From contig OY970256.1 in assembly GCA_963715565.1 (NCBI GenBank), forward strand, positions 186,001 to 250,000: a stretch of 64,000 nt of DNA, given 5' to 3'. Origin of the DNA: JACVRN01 sp963715565 (GTDB lineage: Bacteria > Acidobacteriota > Blastocatellia > Pyrinomonadales > Pyrinomonadaceae). The position numbers and the translations under genes were made by a program. Below, in pieces: positions 17,336-26,890 of this stretch. Each line of letters begins with the position of its first letter. Position 1 is the first letter of the stretch. The notes beneath the pieces are model-generated. The model worked only from the letters and a program-made list of their open reading frames with translations. It was not told the origin of the DNA and ran no database searches.

Positions 17336-18733
17336 TTAACCCGCGAGCATGATGCGCAGGTCGCGCACGTTGGTCGCGGTCGGCCCCGTCATGATGGCGT
17401 CGCCAAGCGCATCGAAAAAGGTGTAAGCATCGCTCTGCTGAAGATGAAAATGCGCGTCGAGCCCTGCCGCGCGCCCGCGCTCAAGAGTAGTTTCATCTGC
17501 CAGCGCGCCTGCTGCGGGACTATTGCCGTCCAGTCCATCCGTCCCGGCGCTGAGCACTACTGCGTGCCCTCGTGCTGAAGAGAAGACGTTCTGCTCCTTC
17601 AGAGCATCCAGAGCAATCGCCGAGCGCAGTGCCGTTTCCGCATTCCGCCCGCCGCGTCCTTTGCCCCGCACAGGACACGCAAACTCGCCGCCCGAAATGA
17701 GACACAAGGTTTCCGCAGAGCCTTTACGTTGCCGCCATGCTTGTAATCGCGCAAGCATCTTCGCGCATCCTTCGTCTACGTCTTGCTCTATAATGTCGCG
17801 CGCCACTTCCACGTGGAATCCGCGCGCGCTCGCCGCACGAGCCGCAGCCTCTATAGCCGAGTTGTTATCCAGAAGAACGTAGTGCTTCCGCAATGTCCCG
17901 CCAGAGCTTTCGACCCGCTCGCCTGCGGCTTGATTAATAACGCTGATGATGGAAGAGGGCAATTGTGTTTCGAGCTTGTAACGCGCCACGACTTCGCGTG
18001 CCTCAGCAACCCCTTCGGGCGGTTCAAGCGTCGGCCCTGAAGCGACAGCCCATTCTTCGCCGCTGTTGGTGTCCGAGACAATCAGGCTCACTTGCCGCGC
18101 ATCGGGCGCAAGCGCAGCGAGTCTACCGCCTTTGATTGCCGAAAAGGCACGCCGCACGGCGTTGACTTCGGCGATAGTGGCTCCGCACGAGACTAACACG
18201 CGATTAGCATCGCAGAGGCCCGCCAGCGTGAGCGACGCGTCGAGCGGCCATTCCATCATCGCAGAGCCCCCGCCGGAAATAAGAAAGATAATTAGCGCAC
18301 GCTCTCTCTCCGCGCACTCGACCAGCTCAATCGCCGCACGCGCCGCCGCAAGGCTCGCTTCATTCGGCAACGGATGCCCGCCCTCAAACACCTGCCAGCG
18401 TGATGAAAATGGCGGAAGCCACTGCTTTGAATAAGTCGTATCCACATCAGCGCACGGCGTCGGGCCTGCGACTACACCGCGCGTGAGCTGAGTTCCCGTA
18501 ATCTCATTCAAGGCTGCGGCCATCTGAAGCGCAGCCTTGCCCAGAGCGATGGCGTAAAGAGGCGAGCGCGAACCCTCCAAATTGTAAACTGTATCGAGGA
18601 TTGAAAGTTGTCCGTCGTCCAGCTTAACCGCGTGGCGCACGGCAGCGCCCGCATCCACGCCGCGCAGTGCCTCTGCAAAAATCTCCTGCGCCGCGCGACG
18701 AAGCTCCGAAAGCTCAAGCGTGCCGGACATCAT
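17336..18733 (-). CDS. glycerate 2-kinase, MOFRL/DUF4147 type
   Basis: The 465 residues match the length and domain order of the DUF4147-MOFRL glycerate kinases. The N-terminal part carries GKAALQMA and LISGGGSAMMEWP, with SDTNSGEEWAVASGPT in the middle. The C-terminal MOFRL domain has LISGGEFACPVRGKGRGGRN and SAGTDGLDGNS. These enzymes phosphorylate D-glycerate with ATP, usually to 2-phosphoglycerate, linking glyoxylate, serine or sugar-acid breakdown to glycolysis. The start overlaps the comEA stop by 4 bp (ATGA), so the two are translationally coupled although unrelated in function. Confidence 0.9.
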   Translation of the reverse strand: MMSGTLELSELRRAAQEIFAEALRGVDAGAAVRHAVKLDDGQLSILDTVYNLEGSRSPLYAIALGKAALQMAAALNEITGTQLTRGVVAGPTPCADVDTTYSKQWLPPFSSRWQVFEGGHPLPNEASLAAARAAIELVECAERERALIIFLISGGGSAMMEWPLDASLTLAGLCDANRVLVSCGATIAEVNAVRRAFSAIKGGRLAALAPDARQVSLIVSDTNSGEEWAVASGPTLEPPEGVAEAREVVARYKLETQLPSSIISVINQAAGERVESSGGTLRKHYVLLDNNSAIEAAARAASARGFHVEVARDIIEQDVDEGCAKMLARLQAWRQRKGSAETLCLISGGEFACPVRGKGRGGRNAETALRSAIALDALKEQNVFSSARGHAVVLSAGTDGLDGNSPAAGALADETTLERGRAAGLDAHFHLQQSDAYTFFDALGDAIMTGPTATNVRDLRIMLAG

Positions 18734-19092
18734 TCGACGGTGATAAGAGAGCGCAGTTGTCTGAATCGCCGGTCGCCTATGCCGCGCACCATCATCAAAT
18801 GCTCCACACGCCGAAAGCGCCCGTAACGCTCACGGTAAGCGACGATGCTTGCAGCAAGAGCACGCCCTATGCCCGGCAGTTTTTCAAGTTCCGCCGCCCC
18901 CGCGGTATTGATATTGATGCGACGGGTCGTTCGAGCTTCATCAACACGAGCGGGCGGCGCAAATTGACTGGCCGCCACACCGCTCCTGTGTGCCAGCCTG
19001 ACGCACGAGACCGAAATCACCTGGACAAAAAGACAGCACACGACACACAACGCCCACCCGCCCCGTATCATGTACAGCTTCGCCTTCATCAA
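18730..19092 (-). CDS. comEA: competence DNA-binding protein ComEA (helix-hairpin-helix)
   Basis: This encodes 120 residues. An N-terminal membrane anchor (about 1-30) and a linker are followed by a paired helix-hairpin-helix domain: INTAGAAELEKLPGIG, then MVRGIGDRRFRQL. ComEA binds double-stranded DNA at the membrane and hands it to ComEC. It is smaller than the Bacillus protein and lacks its oligomerisation region, as is common outside Firmicutes. It heads an operon with the glycerate kinase. Confidence 0.85.
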   Translation of the reverse strand: MMKAKLYMIRGGWALCVVCCLFVQVISVSCVRLAHRSGVAASQFAPPARVDEARTTRRININTAGAAELEKLPGIGRALAASIVAYRERYGRFRRVEHLMMVRGIGDRRFRQLRSLITVE

Positions 19093-19193
19093 CTCAAACT
19101 ATTCTCCGTAAACAATTTGGAAAAATTGCAGCCGAAGTGTGCAAAATGCTAGAAGTCTAAATTTTTCAGAAACTTGTAACCCCCAAACCCACC

Positions 19194-19229
19194 TTTTCCA
19201 CAGGCTTTTCCACAGAAACCTGTGGAAAA
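19194..19229. promoter_or_regulatory. three DnaA-box-like 9-mers upstream of comEA
   Basis: TTTTCCACA occurs at 19194-19202 and 19206-19214 on the plus strand and at 19221-19229 on the minus strand, a 12-bp step followed by an inversion. Each fits the DnaA consensus TTWTNCACA. The second and third also form an 11-bp hairpin with an AAAC loop. The cluster lies about 100 bp upstream of comEA and about 80 bp past the stop of the TIR gene. DnaA control of comEA or a plain terminator hairpin are both possible. Confidence 0.45.
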
Positions 19230-19309
19230 GTTTCAAAACTATGTCCCACCCCAACAAGCCCGCAGGCCATCAGCTTATCATCTCTTTTCAACAAACCGTT
19301 CACCACTTT

Positions 19310-22027
19310 CTATTCCCCACCCAACTCCCTCAACATCCCCTCCGCCTCATCCAACGCAGGCTTATAACAAAACGGCGGCCCATCACACCACGCCCGCTCC
19401 TTAGCAATCTCTGCCTCCTTCCGCGCTGTCTTAGTATCGCCCGCATCCAACGCGAGCTGCGCCAGAAAATAATGAATCTCCGCCTGCTTCAACCGATAAT
19501 CACAACGGTCAGCAATAACGAGCGCCTCTTCTGCGTACTCCTCAGCTTCTTGCACGTTACCACGCGCCCGATACCAACGCGCCCACGCAAGCAAAATGTC
19601 TGGCTCGTGGTCAACCATATTGATGCGACGACAGCGCGTGAGTGCATCGGCGAGATTCATTGCTGCTGCATTTAGGTCTTTGCCTTCCATCAATAATGCC
19701 ATGCCCAACAGCCACTCGGTGCGGATATTATCCCTTTCGTTATGCGCAGCTATAGCGAAGCCATATGCTCGTTGCGCTGCTTCCAGCGCAGTGTGGGTGT
19801 CTCCCATAAACAAGGCATGTTGGGCGATGTATGCCCAAGTTAGACCGATTCCTAGTTTGTATCCTAGATTAATAAACATATCCATAGACGTACTCAATTC
19901 CTGTGTGGCTTCATCGTGTACACCGAGATACGCGAGGAGCCTCCCCATCTCTATATGAACAACTGCTTCTTCAAATTCCCCCTCCTCAATCTCGCGGCAC
20001 AATTCAACGCTACGCCGCAAATTCCGCTCAGCCGCAGCCAATTCACCGAGGATCAATTGTTGGGTGCTAACATTAGTCAGTCCGCGGGATAAGTTTTTCT
20101 TGTCGCCTATCTTTTCACAGAGAGCAATTTGCCGTTCGAAAAGCGGTACGGCTTGACGGGGCTGACCAGAAATACTGTATGAGTTCGCTAGTTCGTTCTG
20201 CGGCCACCCTTGAACATTCTCTTGAAGTCGAGGGGGCCGATCTGCACCGTCGGGGAAGAGGGCGAGCAACAGTTCAATTTCAGTCCGATACGCACCAAAG
20301 CGGTAAAAAAGTGCGTCCCAAATCCGTGTGTAATACAGTAACAATGCTTCATCATATTGCCCTGAGCGTACAGTGTGATGGTAACGTTCAATAACGGGCA
20401 TAAGGTCTTCAATACCCTGTATTTCGTCCTCGTCGGGCACGGAGATTTTCGCAAAATAGTCGCGCAGGCGGGTATGGATGCCCGTCTTGTCAGTCAGGCG
20501 GTCATAGGCATAGTGACGCACGATGGGGTGTAGGTCATAGCGGCTGTAGCCCTCCAAGATGTCGCGCTGTAACAGCCCACGCGACAGTAAATCATCAAGC
20601 GCAGCGTCGAATTTCGCAGGACTGCCGAAGTCGTCGAAAATCGTTAGCGTGTCGTAGTTCATCGGACTGCGGAAAGCAGCGACGCGTGAGAGGAGTGTGC
20701 GTTCTTCATCGGGTAGAGCGTTGTAGGACTGTTCGAGGACGTGATGCTGGCGCTGGATGAGGTCAGCGTGAACGTCGTGGCGTGGCGCGGCGGCTATATC
20801 GCCGGACGTTCGTGGGTCGCGTTTAATTAATCCCGAAAGAAGACGAAGACTCAAGGGGTGAAAGCCGTAGGCATCGCATACGGCGGCAATCTCGGAAGAC
20901 GTTCCATTCGTTACGCCCTGCGCGCGCATAAACTTGACCGCATCTTCGCGCGGCAACTTATTCAATTCGCGCTTGTGAACGCCAGCCAGAGCGTCTCCCG
21001 CGCGATCTTCGAGGTCGCTCACCATGAGACGCGTGGTGATGAGCACTTTAGCGCGCGTCGCACCCGAAGCAATATCTTTGAGCCACCGCGAGGCATCTGG
21101 TTCTACACATGAACGTGCTTCACGTGATGAGTCGGCGGCGGCGTCCTGCTGGTAGGCTGCGTCGAGACGGGCGTAGGAGCGCAGTTGTCGCTCGAAGCCA
21201 TCGAGGACGAAGAGGACGCGTTTGGTCTGTAGCTGTTGGCGCAATTCCTGTGCGCGGTCGTAGGTGGTGGGAAAGCGTGCCGCGTCAATGGACTGGCCGG
21301 TGACGTACTTGAGAGCTTCGTCTATGAATTTGGCGAAGGAGGACTCGCTTTCGTAGAAAGATAACCACATAGCGCCCTCGACTGCGGAAGTGGCAGAGGG
21401 CAGCACATCGTTCTGAATCCAGTACCACGAGAGCGCGGATTTACCCATGCCGCCCATTGCAATCAAGGCGAAAATTGGCTGCCGGTTGTCGGTCAGCCAA
21501 GCACTAAGCTCTTGGCGTTCGCTCTTACGTCCGGTGAAATTGTCTTCTAAAGGATAGGTGTGGACTAATTTCGGCGTAAGTGGTGTGATTGAATGAGCGG
21601 GTGGTTGTGAAATCGGCGATTCACGTATGGCAGCGATAACGCGCTTGAGTTGATCGTTCCAGTTTGCCTTATCGGTAAAGTCAGCGTGGGTGAGGATGCC
21701 CAGGCGTCTGGGGAGTTGGCATTTTTCGAGCAAGAGCGGCAAGGTACGCTGACGCACTCCGCTCGGGTCTTCGGTTTGTATCAGGAGCGATTCAAAATTT
21801 GTCCATTCACTTTGTATCCAACTCGGAGTCATGATGAGCAGCGTTTTGCGGCTCTGCTCGACTGCATTCTCCATATTGACGAGACTAGATTTGCCGATAC
21901 TGAAATCGCGGAAATCTATGCAGACGCGCAAGCCTGCCTGTTCGAGACGGGGAAGCAGCCAGTCGCGCACCCATGGGGTGTCGAGATGGCTGTAGCTGAT
22001 GAAAACGTCGAAGGTGAAGCTCGACAT
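19310..22027 (-). CDS. TIR-NB-ARC-TPR STAND protein, probable immune sensor
   Basis: This encodes 905 residues. Residues 1-135 are a TIR domain (FDVFISYSHLD; WIQSEWTNFE with the conserved Glu79 expected in NAD-cleaving TIRs). Residues about 160-480 are an NB-ARC ATPase with Walker A MGGMGKSA (191-198), Walker B VLFVLDGFE (about 271-279) and VLITTR sensor. The remainder is tetratricopeptide repeats (about 600-900). In related proteins the TPR end senses a ligand, the ATPase oligomerises and the TIR domain depletes NAD or makes a signal. Many such proteins act in phage defence. The gene stands alone with an AGGAGG ribosome site. An ordinary signalling role cannot be excluded. Confidence 0.85.
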   Translation of the reverse strand: MSSFTFDVFISYSHLDTPWVRDWLLPRLEQAGLRVCIDFRDFSIGKSSLVNMENAVEQSRKTLLIMTPSWIQSEWTNFESLLIQTEDPSGVRQRTLPLLLEKCQLPRRLGILTHADFTDKANWNDQLKRVIAAIRESPISQPPAHSITPLTPKLVHTYPLEDNFTGRKSERQELSAWLTDNRQPIFALIAMGGMGKSALSWYWIQNDVLPSATSAVEGAMWLSFYESESSFAKFIDEALKYVTGQSIDAARFPTTYDRAQELRQQLQTKRVLFVLDGFERQLRSYARLDAAYQQDAAADSSREARSCVEPDASRWLKDIASGATRAKVLITTRLMVSDLEDRAGDALAGVHKRELNKLPREDAVKFMRAQGVTNGTSSEIAAVCDAYGFHPLSLRLLSGLIKRDPRTSGDIAAAPRHDVHADLIQRQHHVLEQSYNALPDEERTLLSRVAAFRSPMNYDTLTIFDDFGSPAKFDAALDDLLSRGLLQRDILEGYSRYDLHPIVRHYAYDRLTDKTGIHTRLRDYFAKISVPDEDEIQGIEDLMPVIERYHHTVRSGQYDEALLLYYTRIWDALFYRFGAYRTEIELLLALFPDGADRPPRLQENVQGWPQNELANSYSISGQPRQAVPLFERQIALCEKIGDKKNLSRGLTNVSTQQLILGELAAAERNLRRSVELCREIEEGEFEEAVVHIEMGRLLAYLGVHDEATQELSTSMDMFINLGYKLGIGLTWAYIAQHALFMGDTHTALEAAQRAYGFAIAAHNERDNIRTEWLLGMALLMEGKDLNAAAMNLADALTRCRRINMVDHEPDILLAWARWYRARGNVQEAEEYAEEALVIADRCDYRLKQAEIHYFLAQLALDAGDTKTARKEAEIAKERAWCDGPPFCYKPALDEAEGMLRELGGE

Positions 22028-22123
22028 GAGCGGCCCTCCTGGAGAGTGCGCCTTTTAGTGGATGATGAAAAGGTTGCTGTTCGTCGTTATTAACATAGGA
22101 TGATTTTCATGGTTGTCGCCTCC

Positions 22124-24724
22124 CTATGCCTGTTCTTGCTCGTCCCAGTCGGCGACGGATTCGTAGGCTCGACCTAAAACGGGGCGGGGGCGTGCGCCGT
22201 CGGCCTGGCCTATGAAGCCTTCGCGTTCCATCATGTCGAGGATGGCGGCGGCGCGTCCGTAGCCTATGCGTAGGCGGCGTTGGAGGACAGAGGTGGAGGC
22301 GCGTTTCATCTCGACGCAGATGCGAAGGGCGTCTTCGAATAGCTCGTCGCGCTCGCCGGATGAGCCGTCAAGGCCCATGGCTTCTTCTTCGGTCTGGGTG
22401 ATGGTTTCGTCGTAGGAGGGCTCGCCCTGCGCTTTGATGTGGGTGACGATGCGTTGGATTTCCATCTCGTCAACGTATGCGCCGTGGACGCGTATGAGTC
22501 GGGAAGTTCCGGGCGGGAGAAAGAGCATGTCGCCACGACCGAGGAGCTGCTCCGCGCCGTTGGCGTCGATGATGGTGCGCGAGTCTACCTTGGAGGAGAC
22601 GCGGAAGGAGATGCGGGAAGGGAAGTTGGCTTTGATTAAGCCTGTGATGACGTCAACGCTTGGGCGTTGGGTGGCGAGCACAAGATGTATGCCGACGGCG
22701 CGTGCCATCTGTGCGAGGCGTGTGATTGATTCTTCGACCTCGAAGCGGGAGACCATCATCAGGTCAGCAAGCTCGTCTATGATGATGACGATGTAGGGCA
22801 AGGGCTTCCATGGCTCGCCCGCGTCGTTGTAGTCCTTGGCGAAGTTGCGGCGCGCGACCTCCGTGTTGTAGCCGTCGATGTTGCGCACGCTCCAGCCTGC
22901 AAGCTCCCTGTAGCGACGCTCCATCTCGGCGACGGCCCATTTGAGAGCGGTCGCGGCGCGTTTGGGCTCCGTGATAATCGGCGTCGCTAAATGCGGGATG
23001 CCTTCGTAGAGTCCAAGCTCAAGACGTTTCGGGTCGACGAGGATGAATTTCACTTCGTCGGGCCGCGCCTTGTAGAGAATAGAGACGATGAGCGAGTTGA
23101 CGGCGACGGATTTACCCGTGCCGGTTGCTCCGGCAATCAGTAGGTGCGGCATCTTCGCAAGGTCCGCGACGTAGTTGAGACCATCAATCGTTTTACCGAG
23201 CGCGATGGTCAGCTTGCCTTCGGATTCGCGATAGGGACGCGATTCGACGACTTCGCGCAGGTGTATAGTCTCGCGCTCGGGGTTGGGGACTTCGATGCCT
23301 ACGTGCGGCTTGCCCGGCATGCGGTCTATGCGTATGGACTCGGCTTTGAGCGCGAGACACAGATCGTCCACTAGATTAGTCACGCGCGCATACTTGACGC
23401 CGGGGTCGGGTTTGAATTCGTAAGTCGTGACGACGGGGCCGGGACAGATGTGCTTAATCTGGCCCGTGACGTTGAACTCTTTGCATTTTTCCGCGAGCTT
23501 GGTCGCGAGGCCGAGTAATTCTTCGTCCTCCTGTTCGCCGTGCGGCGGCGGCGCTGTCAGAAACTCAAAATCCGGCATCAGATAATCCGCGTAGCCTGCG
23601 TGGGGCGCGGCTCGACGCTGCCGCTCCGTTGTGCGGCTCGCGGGCGCATCTTCGACTTCTGTACGCACAACGGCTGCGTCTCGAACCATCTCTTCGATTT
23701 CAGCATCTTCGGCAGACTGTGTGCGGGTCGAGCGCGAAGCGGCTGTTGCGGCTGCTGCTCCGGCTGCCGCAGCAGTGGAACGCTTTGTGACCGAGGGCTG
23801 TTCGGGACTGACGGCGTTTGAAGCCGCAGCCGAAAGGGTCGCGGCGGAAGCAGTGGATGCAGGCGCAACTTCCGAAGTTATCTCAATGGTCGCGTCCGTG
23901 GTGGCAGCCGTGGCGTTGCGGCGTATGGCTGTCGCGGCTGACGCATCGTCCGCAGTTAAAGTGCCTGTCTCGCGCATGAACTCTGCGACGCGCTCGGCCC
24001 CGCTCTTTTCAACTTCGCGGCGCTCTGCGCGCACTGCCTCGCGCTCAGCGCGTGCGGCACGCCGCATCTCCACGCGCTGCAAGGCATGCTCACGCCGCGT
24101 AGCGCGCCACGCGTGGAATTTTTCCGGAATCGTGCGGAAGAACGTAAAGCGGTTGCCGAATTGCGAGCCCACCCACTCGTAGGCGCGCACCATGGAGAAG
24201 TTGGTAGCAAGGAGCAGCCCCGTCAAAGCCAGTGCGATGAGCAGCACGCTCGCGCCGACGGTGTTCAATCCACTGGCTAGAATTTCCGCTATGAGTGTGC
24301 CTGCGACGCCGCCCGGTCTGAAGCTCTTGTCAATCAGAGGGCCGATGGCGGACAGCGCGAGCAGCGCCGAAGCGGCGACGACGAGCGTGATTAAGCCTAT
24401 GACGCGCGAGAGCGGAGCGCGTATGCGGCGCGTGCGAAAGCGACGCCAAGCGGCGGCGAGCAGAAGCAGCGGGAGTAGATACGCGGCCAGCCCGACCGCT
24501 TGAAAGAGCGCAGAGGCGACGTTGGCCCCGACCGCGCCCACAAGGTTGCGCGTCTCCGCCTGTCCCGCAGCGTTCCATGAAGGATCGTTCGGCCTGTAGG
24601 AGAGCAAACACAAGGCCAGGAGCACGCCGAGCGCGCACAGCGCAACGGCGATGATCTCATTCTGCCGCGTGTTCTTCGGCGTGTCCTTGGTGCGCGCACG
24701 CGCTTCCGTTTGAGTTGTTGCCAT
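22124..24724 (-). CDS. ftsK: DNA translocase FtsK/SpoIIIE
   Basis: This encodes 866 residues from the ATG at 24724, chosen because GGAG lies just upstream and the protein then begins MATTQTEARARTK before the first membrane helix. A longer frame reaches 24865 but overlaps the neighbouring gene. Four N-terminal membrane helices and an Ala/Arg-rich linker precede the RecA-type motor, with Walker A GATGTGKS near residue 530 and Walker B IIIDELADLMM. The C-terminal γ winged helix is present (ASTSVLQRRLRIGYGRAAAILD). It pumps chromosome ends toward KOPS/dif sites at the septum. It follows the YD-repeat gene by 19 bp. Confidence 0.93.
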   Translation of the reverse strand: MATTQTEARARTKDTPKNTRQNEIIAVALCALGVLLALCLLSYRPNDPSWNAAGQAETRNLVGAVGANVASALFQAVGLAAYLLPLLLLAAAWRRFRTRRIRAPLSRVIGLITLVVAASALLALSAIGPLIDKSFRPGGVAGTLIAEILASGLNTVGASVLLIALALTGLLLATNFSMVRAYEWVGSQFGNRFTFFRTIPEKFHAWRATRREHALQRVEMRRAARAEREAVRAERREVEKSGAERVAEFMRETGTLTADDASAATAIRRNATAATTDATIEITSEVAPASTASAATLSAAASNAVSPEQPSVTKRSTAAAAGAAAATAASRSTRTQSAEDAEIEEMVRDAAVVRTEVEDAPASRTTERQRRAAPHAGYADYLMPDFEFLTAPPPHGEQEDEELLGLATKLAEKCKEFNVTGQIKHICPGPVVTTYEFKPDPGVKYARVTNLVDDLCLALKAESIRIDRMPGKPHVGIEVPNPERETIHLREVVESRPYRESEGKLTIALGKTIDGLNYVADLAKMPHLLIAGATGTGKSVAVNSLIVSILYKARPDEVKFILVDPKRLELGLYEGIPHLATPIITEPKRAATALKWAVAEMERRYRELAGWSVRNIDGYNTEVARRNFAKDYNDAGEPWKPLPYIVIIIDELADLMMVSRFEVEESITRLAQMARAVGIHLVLATQRPSVDVITGLIKANFPSRISFRVSSKVDSRTIIDANGAEQLLGRGDMLFLPPGTSRLIRVHGAYVDEMEIQRIVTHIKAQGEPSYDETITQTEEEAMGLDGSSGERDELFEDALRICVEMKRASTSVLQRRLRIGYGRAAAILDMMEREGFIGQADGARPRPVLGRAYESVADWDEQEQA

Positions 24725-24743
24725 AATCGCTCCGCACGAAAGA

Positions 24744-25631
24744 TTACTGCTGTTGCTTAGTGTAGTAAGTGATGGTGTAGTAGGAAATGGCGATGGGCTC
24801 GTACTGGCCCGTGCGTTCGTTCCAACGGCTGGTGGTGAGCTTCGACAGGTTGCCGTACTGGTCAAGCTCGCGTGTTTCGTTTGTGCGGCGACGGAGCGAG
24901 CCGTCCTGCTTGTATTCCGTTTTTTCTCTCTGCCCGACGCCCGCGTCCGAAGTCATGACGGACTTACTCTGCGGCGTGCCGTTCTGGTTGTACTGCGTGA
25001 ACTCGCTCTTTGTAGCGTCTTGATTAAAGGTGAAGGCGCGCTCCTGTGCTTTCTCGCCGCTCGGCCCGTAGGTCGTCCACACGATCCGCTTTGTCTCGGG
25101 GTCGATTGTCTTGATCTCTTTTTTAGTTATCGCGCCCTCGCCGTTGAAAGTCACAACTTCGTTGAGATTCGCGCTGTCGCCTTCCCAGACCATCACGCGT
25201 TTCTGCTCAAGCGTGCCGTCCGCCTTCAGGTAATGTTCTTCGACGAGCCTGCGGCCTTTGTAGATGTAATTCGTCTTGCGCACGAACGTCCCGTCACCCG
25301 TCGAGATGGACATGCTGGTTCTGTCGCCCTCAGCGTTATAGGTAAAAGCATACTTCCTTATGGGAGCGCCGGTCTCGTCATAGTTGACGAACTCGGACCA
25401 TGTCATGTCTTCGGCGTAAGCGTGCGTGGCGACCAGAATGCGCGGGCCTTCAACCATCTCACCGTTCTGCTTTGTAATCTTGACCCGTTCAATCCGCACG
25501 CTCTGGACCGAGCCGTTGAAACCGTCGCGCCGCTCGACGCGTTTCGTGTTTTCACCCGCCTCGGTTTGAGCCGCAGCCAGCGAAAACGAAAGCAAGCATA
25601 AAACTAGAGCGGCAAGATTTCTTCTCATCAC
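24744..25631 (-). CDS. secreted YD/RHS-like repeat protein
   Basis: This encodes 295 residues with a signal peptide (ending AAAQTEA). The body consists of short repeats ending in patterns such as FTYNAEGDRTS, VTFNGEGAITK and TEYKQDGSLRRR, which are typical of YD/RHS-type strands. It has no enzyme motif and no C-terminal effector. It lies between prfB and ftsK on the same strand. The function is unknown, probably a periplasmic or surface β-structure. Confidence 0.65.
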   Translation of the reverse strand: MMRRNLAALVLCLLSFSLAAAQTEAGENTKRVERRDGFNGSVQSVRIERVKITKQNGEMVEGPRILVATHAYAEDMTWSEFVNYDETGAPIRKYAFTYNAEGDRTSMSISTGDGTFVRKTNYIYKGRRLVEEHYLKADGTLEQKRVMVWEGDSANLNEVVTFNGEGAITKKEIKTIDPETKRIVWTTYGPSGEKAQERAFTFNQDATKSEFTQYNQNGTPQSKSVMTSDAGVGQREKTEYKQDGSLRRRTNETRELDQYGNLSKLTTSRWNERTGQYEPIAISYYTITYYTKQQQ

Positions 25632-25685
25632 ATGACCCTCATAACGGTTAGAGAGAAGCTACTGATTGACTATGCCTCTCAGCTT

Positions 25686-26796
<1,111 letters not shown>

Positions 26797-26810
26797 CTAC
26801 CCTCCGAATA

Positions 26811-26890
26811 CAGTGACAAGTGACGAGTGACAAGCAAGAAAAAGCTTTTCATTTTTTAACTTGTCACTTGTCACCTGTCACTTGTCACTG
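26811..26890. repeat. hairpin element, GTGACAAGT family, copy 1
   Basis: The arm CAGTGACAAGTGACGAGTG (26811 on) is inverted at 26860-26890 as repeats of CTTGTCACTTGTCAC. The loop begins CAAGAAAAAG. It separates lnt from prfB, and its right arm encodes the last residues of Lnt (VTSDR) and its TGA. The same family, in the opposite orientation, is at 35747-35839. Confidence 0.85.

Noticed and set aside
19194..19229. Origin of replication suggested by the DnaA-like boxes
   Set aside because: Only three sites, no AT-rich unwinding region and no dnaA, dnaN or gidA in the window.
24753..25601. 282-codon plus-strand frame opposite the YD-repeat gene
   Set aside because: The minus-strand frame has a signal peptide and regular repeats; the plus frame is its complement only.
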